This document shows, piece after piece, positions 22,119 through 32,129 of a stretch of 64,000 nt of DNA. The translations under genes were made by a program, and so were the position numbers. Where the stretch lies: positions 5,355,925 to 5,419,924 of the forward strand of contig OY725488.1 in the NCBI GenBank assembly GCA_963281255.1, read 5' to 3'. Each line of letters opens with the position of its first letter. Position 1 is the stretch's first letter. The notes beneath the pieces are model-generated. The model saw nothing but the letters and a program-made list of their open reading frames with translations, had not been told where the DNA came from and made no database searches. The stretch comes from Aphrocallistes beatrix (lineage: Eukaryota; Porifera; Hexactinellida; Sceptrulophora; Aphrocallistidae).

Positions 22119-23069
22119 TGCGATATCTCGTATTAATGAATTAGAATGCTATGGTATCGTATATATGTGGGATCAATCGGATGATGGTACTTTTATTGCG
22201 CACACAATTATGTTAAAATCTCTCATTGCGAATGACTCTAATACAGCATTCTACTGATTTAATGAAAGTTCCTTTCAAGGAGGGGTCCACGGGATCTAAA
22301 ATTCTTTATTACGGATAATGGGAGGGGCTCCACAGAATGTAGAATAATTGCTATATGGGATTGTGCTTCACACTTTTTGGATGATGACACAATGTTTTAT
22401 AGTGTCATCAATCCATAGTGTGGAACACACCATCCCGGACGGACTTTTTTCGCCACTAATATACGTAGTATGATATACTTTTACAATAAAACGTGGATGC
22501 AATTTTTTTTTTTGCCATGTTATTATGACGTCATCATGATGATGAAAATATTATTGAGAGACATCCATGGTGAGCATTTTATCAATCATAAATCAAGTTA
22601 ATTCTGTTTTCTAGCATTCGTGAGATATTCACTTTCAACCGTAAATAAGTCAGCGAAGCAATGTCCAATTGATTTGGGAATGGAATAGGTATCATGTGAC
22701 ATTACAATCTACCTCTGTTATGAAAATAGAAATTTTATAATGAATATTTTTTGTACAGTAAGCAAAAGAGTAAAAATAAAAAATGCTGAGTAATCAAGTT
22801 TGCCAGATTGTTAGAGTATATGTCCTGCCTATTACTATCTAACTTTGATTATGAATATTGGCTTACTATTAGGTTGAATTGTTTTATAGTTTTTAAAATC
22901 ACAAAATTTTACGTAATCATGATGATTTAGCATACAATGGAATTCGCTTAGTATTAGCAACTCGGGGTTTGCTCACAAAATGGTTGCTAATAGGGGAACA
23001 AAATGATACAAAATCTACACTTGGGACTTGGAAAATTGTTTGCTAATAAGCGAACTCAAAAAAATATTC
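22119..23069. other. Intergenic, with a pogo-like fragment
   Basis: AT-rich, no gene. At about 22934-23048 the sequences TTCGCTTAGTATTAGCAA and TTTGCTAATAAGCGAA form an inverted pair, which I read as a decayed pogo/Tigger-like MITE. Confidence 0.5.
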
Positions 23070-23632
23070 ATCCTTACTATTAAAACTCGATTAATCTATA
23101 TACTGTATATATATATATATATATATATATATCTGTAACGAATTGATGAAGAAACTGCCGGTCATAGAAAGCTAATTTTTGGCATGTGGAAGTCTTTTGG
23201 CTATGACTCCAGTAAGTTCTGAGCTCAGAGCAAAATGTCGACTCATCATGGAATTATGACGTCATTGTCACATTTTTAAAAGTTAAGCAACAGAGTTATT
23301 CAAGCATAACTCAGTCATTATAGGAGATAGAAAGCTGAAACTTTAATAGAATATGTATACTAACATACCTCACATATGATGCAACTATCATCAAAAAATG
23401 ATGACTCATCACTTTGTTATGACGTCATCATTACGCATCAAAAAAATTTTAAAATTGACAAATTTGGTGATTTTTCGAGTGATATTGATCATCACAGTAG
23501 GACAGACATATTTAGAGATGCTATTTCCATTATAAATAACCAATGTGACCCCAGGCGACCGAAGGGAGCCTCCGGCGGACACAAAGTGTCCGCCAGCCGC
23601 GCAGCGCAAGCAAGCGAAGCGCGCTTGTTATC
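23070..23632 (+). repeat. Dispersed repeat family J, 3' part without right TIR
   Basis: It begins with the family terminal sequence ATCCTTACTATTAAAACTCG, then a TA microsatellite (about 23100-23132), the ACGAATTGATGAAGAAAC block, and the GC-rich tail with arms GGCGGACAC/GTGTCCGCC. The matching right terminal repeat is absent. Confidence 0.75.
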
Positions 23633-23893
23633 TTTAAACTGCTAGGAGAGGAATTACTGCCGGCCGGACATCAACACTCATTTTAGTTCTGTGCATGCTA
23701 TACTATTATATCGGATCATATCAGTAATTTCAATGTAATAGTATTGCTAGTACACAAAAAATTGGATATCGATTCTAACAGTGGATTCCATATTTTCAAA
23801 AGTTAATGAGATTAACTTCGTAATTATTGAAGTTGATATATCATATGGTATGGGTTTACGAGATTAAGAATAGATTAAACTCGGACGACTAAC
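23633..23893. repeat. Short dispersed repeat and intron sequence
   Basis: At about 23645-23725 a sequence containing GCCGGCCGGACATCAACACT occurs. Related pieces lie at about 39310-39380 and, reversed, at about 41850-41935. The rest is presumably intron of UBASH3, because the next exon donor lies at 23892. Confidence 0.5.
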
Positions 23894-24063
23894 CTCAGAG
23901 TTAGCAAGTCTCGGGTCTCGCGAGTAGAGTCTCATTTCCCAGTTCGCTGGAGCATTGTAGTTGATTTGCTTGCTCAGCTGTTCTAGCATTTGTCTGTGCT
24001 CTTGCAAGAACTTGAATGCCAATGTGAGGTGTAATTGCTTCTTGTGGGGATCAACTTCGATAT
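23894..24063 (-). CDS. UBASH3: UBASH3 exon with the second 2H-phosphoesterase motif
   Basis: On the minus strand, an acceptor TCTGTAG is followed by an open exon reading DIEVDPHKKQLHLTLAF through YSRDPRLANSE and a GTTAGT donor. The residues match the UBASH3 (STS-1/STS-2) segment just before the SH3 domain. QLHLTLAF carries the second HxT motif of the 2H-phosphoesterase fold. The exon's two leading bases complete a codon begun by the exon at 24177-24372 (G + AT = Asp). Exons for the SH3 and phosphoglycerate-mutase domains should lie at lower coordinates but were not found in the window. UBASH3 proteins are tyrosine-phosphatase-type negative regulators of receptor signalling. Confidence 0.85.
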
Positions 24064-24176
24064 CTACAGACAAATAATGTCTTGCAAAAGATACGTTTCA
24101 CACTAAACTTGATAAATAAATTTCTACAAAGAACCAGATATTGTATTATGATTATATTATATTGCCATGTACCTAC

Positions 24177-24372
24177 CTAGTTTAGCCACCTCATTAGAGA
24201 AATCTAATAACATTATCTTGAACCATTCAGCAGTTTTATCATCAAGAAGAAGTCCCAGATATTTATCTGTTTTGTAGGGCTGAAGATGAAAAACCTTGGG
24301 AACCGAAGGGAGGTGTTTGTCAAATGTTTGTTGGAGTAGATGGACACACTTTGACACTATTGAATCTTTACA
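24177..24372 (-). CDS. UBASH3: UBASH3 exon, middle of the 2H-phosphoesterase domain
   Basis: On the minus strand, an acceptor ending TATTTTAG is followed by CKDSIVSKCVHLLQQ, then VPKVFHLQPYKTDKYLGLLL and FSNEVAKL, and a GTAGGT donor. It matches UBASH3 between the two HxT motifs, where vertebrate proteins read a C-E-D-S-K-V start and an equivalent F-x-G-L strand. The codon phase at its start (0) fits the donor of the exon at 40329-40559, and at its end (1) fits the exon at 23894-24063. The intron to the next exon is only 113 bases, in contrast to the ~16 kb intron before it. Confidence 0.85.
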
Positions 24373-24417
24373 CTAAAATATCAAATTATTAAATTCCTTC
24401 AAGTAATACGTGAATAC

Positions 24418-24560
24418 AGTAGAACTTGCGTATGTACTATGTACGTATGTATAACCGGACCACTTTTCAAAAATGGCCCCAGATTTGTCCTGTTAAACCG
24501 AACAACTTCAAAAGTGGTCCGGTTGGTAAAAACCGGTCCACTTCTAAAACCGTGGCGCCG
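24418..24560. repeat. Pogo-like MITE fragment
   Basis: It starts after TA with CAGTAGAACTTGCG. Inside are ACCGGACCACTTTT and AAAAGTGGTCCGGT as an inverted pair, with a further ACCGGTCCACTT. The right terminal repeat is missing. Confidence 0.6.
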
Positions 24561-24633
24561 GCGTTGTATATCTATGTAGGTGTGCACCGTCAATATTTTT
24601 CGCGAAATCTCATTAGTTCTGGTTTTTATAAGT

Positions 24634-25033
24634 ACAAGCGCGCTTCGCTTGCTTGCGCTGGGCGGCTGAGGTCACATTGATTAATTATAAGGGAGATAAC
24701 ATCTCTAAATACGTCTGTCCTACTATTATAATCGATATCACACGAAAAATCCAAATTTATCAACTTTTAATTTTTTTTGATGCGTAATGACGTCATAACA
24801 ATGATAGTTGTATCACATTTGAGGAATATTAATATACACATTCTATTAAAATTTCAGCCTTCTATCACCTAAAATGGCTGAGTTATAGTCGAAAAACTGA
24901 AATTTCTAATTATTAAAAAGGACGTCATAATTCCATGATGAGTCGACATTTTGGTCTGAGGTCAGAACTTACTGGAGCCATAGCCAAAAGATTCCCACAT
25001 GCCAAAAATCAGCTTTCAATCAATTCATTACAC
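24634..25033 (-). repeat. Dispersed repeat family J, reversed, incomplete
   Basis: Reads in reverse: the GC-rich tail (CGCGCTTCGCTTGCTTGC) at the left, then blocks around ATGATGAGTCGACATTTT and the GAGGTCAGAACTTACTGG block, and CAATCAATTC at the right. The hairpin arms have been lost from this copy. Confidence 0.7.
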
Positions 25034-25158
25034 ATATATATCAGTGGCGGCCTAGGCGTCGGAAATGGGCCCGCTGGCCCTTCGGGCCACCCGGCCCGAA
25101 GACTCCGGGGTCGGCCCAATCGATTCCGGGGCCGCTACATTCACGGCATAAATAAATA

Positions 25159-25597
25159 CAGTAGACCCTCGATTATCCGAACAGTGTGTTCGAGTACCAC
25201 TCATTTTATCAAATACTTTTCAATCGAATTTGTGAAAATAATGTGTTCGGATAACTGAAATAATGTGTCCGGATAACTGAAATAATGTGTTCGGATAACT
25301 GAAATGATGTGTTCGGATAACTGAAATGATGTGTTCGGATAACTGAAATAATGTTTAATAAATCAATTCCTTAAAAATGTATATTCCAAAATTGTGCGTA
25401 GCATTGTCAATTTGTTTGGCTATACATACGTGTAAGTAGTATTCAAATCATAATACGTTCTTTAATAACATCTAAGTTGGTACATGTGCATTTAAGAGCG
25501 TAAAATACGTATTTCGCTTATCCGAACGATTTCACTTATCCGAACACCAATCTTTGAGCTAACAAACGGAGGTGTTCGGATAACCGAGGGTGTACTG
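25159..25597. mobile_element. Pogo/Tigger-like MITE with an internal minisatellite
   Basis: The 439-bp element begins CAGTAGACCCTCG with GATTATCCGAACA next, and ends GTTCGGATAACCGAGG then GTGTACTG. A TA lies on each side. Inside are five 22-bp tandem copies (25241-25350) that contain the GTTCGGATAACTGA motif of the terminal repeat. No transposase is encoded. Confidence 0.85.
25241..25350. repeat. 22-bp minisatellite, five copies
   Basis: Five adjacent 22-base units differ at only a few positions (TTCGG/TCCGG and a final A/G). Each contains GTTCGGATAACTG, which resembles the terminal repeat of the surrounding MITE. Confidence 0.9.
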
Positions 25598-25925
25598 TAT
25601 CACACTCACAATTCACTAACATAACTAAAACTATATAGAAATCGATTATCCTTTCTGCTTTCTCCGGTCGTCCGTCATTATGTCAGTTGCTATGTTTTAG
25701 TGGATACAGTAGTTAAACTGCATGATACACGGTTCTAGGACTTTGGGAATGTATCAGATAAGCTTGTACCCAGTCAGGTAGCCCTCCTGACATATCCGGC
25801 CCATAACCGACGATGCCGGGTAGAACCAGGCATGGGCCGGGTAGGCCGGGTGGGTCCGACGCCTATGAGTGGCGGGCAACCTTAATCCTTAAGTGGGCCA
25901 CAATTGGGGCCCGCGAGGGGTCTCT

Positions 25926-26599
25926 TATTGAGAGATCAAGATTGAGCGAATTATTTAGCTCTTATTCTCCCTGATTTATTGATGTTCTCCTGACTGCCAA
26001 ATATTCTCCCTGATTGTAAAGAATAATATTAAGGGAACACTGATTCTAATTATAGATAAGGAGCCCGCCCCTAAATTACCGAATCACAAAATTTATAGCG
26101 CATGGCGGCAATCTGTATAAATAAAGGTCATGCTTGGTTAGTCCCTCTTGCAGATCATAGAATTGAACAGGGCCATAATCACCAATATGGTTGGCCCAGT
26201 TTCAATCAGGCCACTTTTTCGACCCAGTGGTTACGACTCTGACTTGGCAAACTAATGGTAAGGCAACAGTCAAAAATTTGAAATGCTGGCAATTGATACA
26301 GATGTCAAAATGTAGGCTAATTGCCATACTTGCCCTCCTTGCGTTATCTGGCATCATTACTCACTATCTCACGATTTAGAACTAGAGTTCACAACTATTT
26401 TACCATATCTGCACCTGATCTCACGAAAAAGCTACTACATGGCATCACAAGATTTAGTAAGATTACAGGTTGAGAGCCTGCTTTATGCCATACCTTCAGG
26501 TCATTCTAGTAGTATATAGGCGTATACAAACAGGTTTGAGTCAATTGTATCTTACTATTTATAGCTATACCAAGATATAACCATTAGTGACTAAAGAAG
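25926..26599. other. Intergenic upstream of RPS28
   Basis: No gene recognised. The leader just before the RPS28 ATG is AT-rich without a clear TATA box. Confidence 0.45.
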
Positions 26600-26812
26600 A
26601 TGGACCAAACGAAAGCCGGTACCACCACTAAGTTAGCCAAGGTAATCAAGATAATAGGACGCACAGGGAGCCAGGGGCAGTGTACACAAGTGCGGGTGGA
26701 GTTTGTCACAGACACGTCTCGAAATATCATCAGAAACGTCAGGGGGCCAGTTCGAGTGGGAGATGTGCTCTGTCTCCTCGAGTCTGAGAGGGAAGCAAGG
26801 AGGCTGCGTTAG
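26600..26812 (+). CDS. RPS28: 40S ribosomal protein S28 (eS28)
   Basis: A 70-residue protein in one exon, one residue longer than human RPS28. It is a structural protein of the small ribosomal subunit near the mRNA exit channel, with an OB-like fold. The diagnostic stretches are present: [33 protein letters not shown] and the C-terminal [12 protein letters not shown]. The start is the only ATG before the conserved part. Ribosomal protein genes in animals normally have introns, and this one has none, so it could be an old retrocopy, but the protein is intact and free of damage. It lies on the plus strand inside the ~16 kb intron of the minus-strand UBASH3 gene, 0.9 kb upstream of SCAI. Confidence 0.95.
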   Translation: MDQTKAGTTTKLAKVIKIIGRTGSQGQCTQVRVEFVTDTSRNIIRNVRGPVRVGDVLCLLESEREARRLR

Positions 26813-27690
26813 AATTAAAAGTAACTTTAGGGAACTTTGAATTAGCTGCATTTGTGTTCGTTTCTCTGTTAGGAATTATATTCTCATAAGAGAACGTAGA
26901 TTTTAGTAATTGTGCGGCGAAATAGGAAGATACCCTTTTCTACCAAAAGATAAAATTCCTTTATGGTGCAGATATGCACAATCTTTTTTTTGCGTACATT
27001 CATCACTTCCGATTTTTATAAGCGTGCATCATGTTTAACCACCTAGCACTACAATGCTGTGTTATAGGTGTTTTAATTAACTCAAAGGCTACCGGCGAGC
27101 ATAGGCATCGTAACCCACCCACACACTCGGTAATGCCCGGACACCCCGGAGAGAATCCGGTGTGTTCCCGGATACTACCGGTCTTTATCTAACGTCCATC
27201 ACTCTGATAATGTTTTAGCGACTCTAATTAGAGTTGATACCGGAATTGAGCTGAAGCCTGATCAGCTGACTGCACGACCTTGGACTTGGGTGATGGGGCG
27301 GGTCGGAGCTCGACAAAAGATTACGGCGCCTATGCTGGCTAGTAGAGGGTATTTCACTATGTAGAATCCGATATCGAGCTTACATAACTATACGCACAGT
27401 AGGCTATGCTATACGTAATGTGAATAGTTAATGAATTATTAACTTATGTATACTGTATATGCATATTTGCACACCTCTGGCTGGTATTATAATGGAGCTG
27501 GACATCTTTTTGAATTGAAAGAAACTGAAGGACTACTGTTGTAAACCTAAAAACATCCAATCATTTTGGCAATTTATGCATTTCTTTAGAAAGGAGCGAT
27601 TGAAGAATGAAGTTCAATTTTAATTCCAATGCTCCTAACTGCCGATAGGGAATAGAGAGTAATGTACCTACGATATAGCATCTGTGTACC
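26813..27690. other. Intergenic between RPS28 and SCAI, with a hAT-type MITE
   Basis: No gene seen. It holds the MITE at 27100-27334. A pyrimidine-poor AT-rich leader precedes SCAI. Confidence 0.5.
27100..27334. mobile_element. hAT-type MITE with CATAGGC ends
   Basis: It starts CATAGGCATCGTAACCC and ends GGCGCCTATG, like the terminal CATAGGCG/CGCCTATG of the elements at 25051 and 31643. The flanks CCGGCGAG and CTGGCTAG match at six of eight positions, a plausible decayed 8-bp duplication. Confidence 0.55.
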
Positions 27691-29379
27691 ATGGAAGGAG
27701 TGAAGAGCATGGAGGAGTTAGGAGTAGGAGCCAAAACTCAAGACGAGGAGAAAGGAGAGTTGCTAACTCTGAGTACCGAGTCTCTCGGAGCAATTCGCTC
27801 TAATGAGGCGGTGATCAGGTTCGACCAGCTGTGCTGTGACACCAAGGAACTCTTCTCCCGAGTACAACGGCTCCCTCCCTACACGTCAGACTCCAGCAAG
27901 TGGAAGTCCCTCTTCTTCCGCGCCTTCACGGAGTTCGACCAGCTCTGGAAGTACCAGCAGGAGCGAAGGGACGCACTGGACCTGAGGAGGTCTCAGATCG
28001 GCGAGATCGGCTCCCAGATCGCACAGCTCTACCTCAATTACTACCTGCGCACCTCACAGCCCAGGTTTGCACGAGAGGCGTTCTCCTTCTACGAAGCCAT
28101 CCTGAGGAGAGACTACTTCGAGGGGCAGAGTCGATCTGACGCCAGCGGACTTACTCTAGCGGCGAAGAAGCTGAGGGTCCTTTCAAGAGCCGTACAGGTG
28201 TCTTTGTTTCTAGAAGATTTCCGGTCCGCTCAAGACTTCCTGGCGCGCTTAACAGAACTGCTAGAGAGAGAGTCTGGAGAGAAGAGTGGGGAGGGAATCC
28301 CAGATGAGTTCCATCAAGTTCCCTCAGAGCTGGACTCATTCATTTCCACCCTCCTTCTCCCTATCCAAGAGGATGCTCCTGCTCCTGAGGATATATCTCC
28401 TTTCCACGCCCTCTCTGCCTTCATGGAGGGGGAAGGAGACGCGATGAGGTTCTGTCTGGGTCCTGTGGTGCTCGTGGGGTGCAATCTCAAACAGTACAGG
28501 CTGCTCGACTTCACGGTAGACCACTACAGGATGTTCTGCTTCCTAAAGCGGGTCTGCCCCGTCCAGGATGGGACCGGACCCATGCTGGTGCATATGCACA
28601 GGCTGAGCGCATTCTCATTGCTCGAAAGTCTCGCTTCTCTGAGCGGGACGCTCCCTCCCTCACACGTCATGCTCCTCTACCTGTCCGCACAGTCACTTGC
28701 CTCCCCTTCTTCCCACAACCACACCGCCAACTCCCTTATCCTCCCTGAGCCAGGGGGCCCCAGTGCGAGTTTCCATCCCAGCTGTACCCAGCAACTCTTC
28801 CTAGAAGACCTGTACCCCTATCTCCGAAGACCTCTCTTGCTGATTATAGACTCCCCTGCCTTCCTCGCAGATCCGGATGGCCTCTCCTTTCCCTCAACAT
28901 TCCGACAGCCCCTGATCTGTCTGGTGGCCCCCTCCCACTACCCGACCACGATAGAGAACCGCCTGACGCGCGGGGGCGGGCTGCTCACGCTGTTCATCTG
29001 CTCGCCACTGCTCGGGCTCTGCCTCATATGCGGGATAAGCTCCCTCACCTCCAAGCTAGCTCACAAGGCATTGGGGATGATTTCTCGGGTAGAAGAAGTC
29101 GGATTCAGCACTCTCTCCTCCCTCCCTAACCTCCCGCCAGCCTACGCACAGCTCTGCACCGATCAGACCATCCAGGTTATTATTAAGCGCTTCCTCCTCT
29201 TCTACTGCTGTCTGCGCCTACACCTCGGATTCAAGAAGGAGTATCACCCCACCTGTTTCCCGGCTATCCCTCCTGCACTTTTCCACAGCCCATCCCTCCT
29301 CGCGGAGTATTTCGAACTGTTCACTTTCCTGGATGTGTCTGAGATGTTCATGGACATATCGCATGCATTGGATCTATAG
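27691..29379 (+). CDS. SCAI: SCAI (suppressor of cancer cell invasion) homologue
   Basis: A 562-residue protein in a single exon; vertebrate SCAI is about 600 residues in many exons. SCAI is a nuclear corepressor of MRTF/SRF transcription downstream of RhoA-Dia signalling, and also acts with 53BP1 in double-strand-break repair. The family signature is clear: LCCDTKELFSRVQ (about 47-60), KSLFFRAFTEFDQLWKYQQ, RRSQIGEIGSQIAQLYLNYYLRTS and REAFSFYEAILRRDYF in the first 150 residues. The hydrophobic GGGLLTLFICSPLLGLCLIC stretch lies near 428-447. Coding GC is well above the flanks. The first ATG is used. It lies on the plus strand inside the large minus-strand UBASH3 intron. Confidence 0.93.
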   Translation: MEGVKSMEELGVGAKTQDEEKGELLTLSTESLGAIRSNEAVIRFDQLCCDTKELFSRVQRLPPYTSDSSKWKSLFFRAFTEFDQLWKYQQERRDALDLRRSQIGEIGSQIAQLYLNYYLRTSQPRFAREAFSFYEAILRRDYFEGQSRSDASGLTLAAKKLRVLSRAVQVSLFLEDFRSAQDFLARLTELLERESGEKSGEGIPDEFHQVPSELDSFISTLLLPIQEDAPAPEDISPFHALSAFMEGEGDAMRFCLGPVVLVGCNLKQYRLLDFTVDHYRMFCFLKRVCPVQDGTGPMLVHMHRLSAFSLLESLASLSGTLPPSHVMLLYLSAQSLASPSSHNHTANSLILPEPGGPSASFHPSCTQQLFLEDLYPYLRRPLLLIIDSPAFLADPDGLSFPSTFRQPLICLVAPSHYPTTIENRLTRGGGLLTLFICSPLLGLCLICGISSLTSKLAHKALGMISRVEEVGFSTLSSLPNLPPAYAQLCTDQTIQVIIKRFLLFYCCLRLHLGFKKEYHPTCFPAIPPALFHSPSLLAEYFELFTFLDVSEMFMDISHALDL

Positions 29380-29492
29380 TTTGGCATCTTGACGTCACTT
29401 CTGAATTACAATTTATTCTTACTTATTAAATTTTTAGTAATTTCTGTGTGCCTTTGATTTAATGAAAATTTCTTTTTGAGTCAAGAGCTAAT

Positions 29493-31423
29493 TAGAGCTG
29501 TACCGGATTAGAGAATCTCTGCTCCGCCGGTTCCGAATATCTGGTTACCAATTATCCTGTTATCCGGCTAGAGATTTCGCTGAAATATTTATCGGCTCCA
29601 CCAAGTTCAATATACAGTGAGTCTATTCAGTACTGCAGGGATCGTTTTCGAAGAAAAACGCAGCTCTCTTCTCCCAGAAAATGGGGAACGATTGATATTT
29701 ATTTAGAAGGACATCTCATTAATTAATTACAAATTTTAGTTGGTGATGTAGAATAGCGCCTACTAAATTCGAAGTGCCATAGCCTACTGTATATAAGGCC
29801 TCACAGTAACTTGCGGATTTGGGACTAGGGATACGGTAGAAGATGGTTGAACTAATACATGAGCTGCCTTAAATCTATAACAAAGCACAATAGAGCTTAG
29901 GAATGTATTACCAGCATATATAAATATGGTATCAAAGTACCCATATCCGTTGTTAAAATTTAGATTAGTCACCATATGGTTCCGCAATAGGTTATATTTG
30001 TGACAAATTTGGTGATTTTCAGAGATCGTTTAAGGGCACTTCTAAGTGTTTTTATTATAATATTTTTCGCACAGAACTGAGATGTGAATGGGTTAATATG
30101 AAAAATTTGGAATTTTTTCTTGGAATGTTGCTATGGAAACGTGTTTTGGTCAGTTGGGGTTATATCTTGAAAACCGCAATAGCTAAACATTCAAATGTAA
30201 TTCCATTTGATAGCGAATATACTATTTCCTATTAAGCGATAATATAATTTCGACGTCTAAATTCAATGGTTTACGAGATATTCGACAAATTACCAAATGT
30301 GACCAATATGATAAATTGTCTAATAACTCGTAAACCATTGATTTTGGACCTAATTTGACTAATTCATTGAAAGATGAAGAATTATGAATTATTCAATTAA
30401 TGAATTATTCAAAATCTCAAACATTAGTGCAGATTATATGCCTAAAAGTGGTTAAAAGGTTGCTCATGTTATATACCTCTAACATTGCTCAGTCCCTAAG
30501 CGAAATATCAAATATTTTTTTCATTATTTTAGTTTCAAATTTTGAGTAATTCATTGATAATTCATGAATTAGTCAACTTAGATTTGGACAAATAAATTAT
30601 ATTATCACTTAATAGGAAATAGTCGATTGGCTATCAAATGGAAATATATTTTAATGTCTAGCTCTTGCGGTTTTCAAGACATGATCCCAACTGACCAAAA
30701 CACGTTTCCATAGCAACACTGGAATGTAGCAACATTCCATGAAAATCCCAAATTTTCCGTATTAACCCTGGAACAACTTGGGAAATTGAAAGTGAAAATG
30801 AAAGTGGGGTCATTTCTATTTATACCTTTGACCCCAAAGTCGTTCCAGGGTTTTAACCCGAGGATTACTTGGGGTCAAAGGTATAAATAGAAATGACCCA
30901 GCTTTCATTTTCATTTTCAGTTTACTTTCGATTAACTTTCACTTTCAATTCAACATTCCTGGACGTGCTCGGGTTTTAATTAATTAATCCATTCACATCT
31001 CAGTTCTATGCGAAAAATGTTATAATAAAAACACTTAGAAGTGCCCTTAAACGATCTGAAAATCACCAAATTTATCACAAATATAACCTATTGCCCAACG
31101 GATATGGGTACTTTGACACCATATTTATATATGCTGGTAATACATTCCTAAGCTCTATTGTGCTTTGTTATAGATTTAAGGCAGTTCATGTATTAGTTCA
31201 ACCATCTTCTACCGCATCCCTAGTCTCAAATCCGCAAGTTACTGTGAGGCCTTATATACAGTAGGCTATGGAAGTGCCTAATTACTTATATAATCATATT
31301 CTTAGTAAACTTTTCATTTTACAAATATCAATTCTGCTTTCCAACCACATTTGTTATCTGTATAAATATCCGGAAGGATATGGCCAGATACCGGATTATA
31401 ACCGGATATCCGGTACAGCTCTA
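29493..31423. mobile_element. hAT-type element carrying a giant inverted repeat
   Basis: The 1931-bp element begins TAGAGCTGTACCGGAT and ends CCGGTACAGCTCTA. It is flanked by the perfect 8-bp duplication GAGCTAAT (29485-29492, 31424-31431). Most of the interior is an inverted repeat: an arm from about 29775 (CCTACTGTATATAAGGCC) pairs with one ending about 31268 (GGCCTTATATACAGTAGG). There is a nested hairpin at about 30790-30910. No transposase ORF is present. Confidence 0.85.
30790..30910. repeat. Nested hairpin with GGGGTCAAAGGTATAAATAG arms
   Basis: Arms containing CTATTTATACCTTTGACCCC and the inverse, spaced by about 30 bases, lie inside one arm of the giant inverted repeat and break its symmetry, so it inserted later. 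Confidence 0.75.
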
Positions 31424-31642
31424 GAGCTAATTATATTCCGTGATTAAGTAATGAATTACACCACAGTCCAATTGTTGGATGGTGTATTTATAGAGACAAT
31501 GTATTATTTGTTTAAGTTAACTTGACCACTATTTTTGAATGCTGTTACAACGAAGTGGTGCTCTGATATGTATCATAATAGGACAAGAACGCGTGCTGTT
31601 ACGCTGCACAGCTTAAAGAACACATCGTTAATCATTTACAGC

Positions 31643-31728
31643 CAGGGGCGCCGAACAACTTTTCGAAATCTAAGGACAATTTCGGGGTTCGAGGGGGGGG
31701 CTCGAGCCCCCTGGGTTCGGCGCCTATG
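31643..31728. mobile_element. Small hAT-type MITE, GGCGCCGAAC family
   Basis: An 86-bp element from CAGGGGCGCCGAAC to GTTCGGCGCCTATG, with the perfect 8-bp duplication TTTACAGC on both sides (31635-31642, 31729-31736). It is the shortest of the three copies and has a C/G-run interior. Confidence 0.92.
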
Positions 31729-31899
31729 TTTACAGCACAACCTCGCTAATCCGAACCAAAAAATATTATCTTATTCACTTCTATGTTTATAATCTATCTT
31801 TCAATATAAAGTTGAGGCATCGCGTTAGAAAGCAATAACGATTTATTAACCCATAGCCCTCTACACTGCCTGGACAAAAGTATTCGTACACCCCATAAT
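31729..31899. repeat. Truncated CTAATCCGAAC pogo-like fragment and spacer
   Basis: ACAACCTCGCTAATCCGAAC at 31739 and following bases match the left end and interior of the MITE at 39435-39766. The sequence then runs to the N gap with no gene. Confidence 0.55.
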
Positions 31900-32099
31900 N
31901 NNNNNNNNNNNNNNNNNNNNNNNNNNNNNNNNNNNNNNNNNNNNNNNNNNNNNNNNNNNNNNNNNNNNNNNNNNNNNNNNNNNNNNNNNNNNNNNNNNNN
32001 NNNNNNNNNNNNNNNNNNNNNNNNNNNNNNNNNNNNNNNNNNNNNNNNNNNNNNNNNNNNNNNNNNNNNNNNNNNNNNNNNNNNNNNNNNNNNNNNNNN
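31900..32099. other. Assembly gap, exactly 200 N
   Basis: Fixed-size N run, as at 10213-10412. Confidence 0.97.
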
Positions 32100-32129
32100 G
32101 TACATGCAGCCTTACTACCTGTACATCTA

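Larger units (their letters stand above)
25051..25867. mobile_element. hAT-type MITE with TAGGCGTCGGA ends
   Basis: The ends carry TAGGCGTCGGA and the inverse TCCGACGCCTA. The perfect 8-bp sequence AGTGGCGG flanks both sides (25043-25050 and 25868-25875). The interior is GC-rich near the ends (GGCCCG repeats) and is itself interrupted by the pogo-like MITE at 25159-25597. Confidence 0.8.
25042..25925 (-). mobile_element. Remnant of a GGTGGGCAACC-type hAT element split by a younger hAT element
   Basis: The left piece CAGTGGCGG (25042-25050) and right piece from 25868 (AGTGGCGGGCAACC, then AAGTGGGCCACAATTGGGGC) together resemble the end of the element at 56362-56815. They are separated by the insert at 25051-25867, whose target duplication AGTGGCGG is part of this terminal repeat. 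Confidence 0.7.

Noticed and set aside
25241..25350. CRISPR-like regular repeat
   Set aside because: Units are directly adjacent with no spacers, and the context is a eukaryotic MITE.
26191..26379. 62-residue open frame and a tRNA-like GGTTACGACTCTGAC stretch
   Set aside because: No cloverleaf could be formed and the frame has no recognisable protein.
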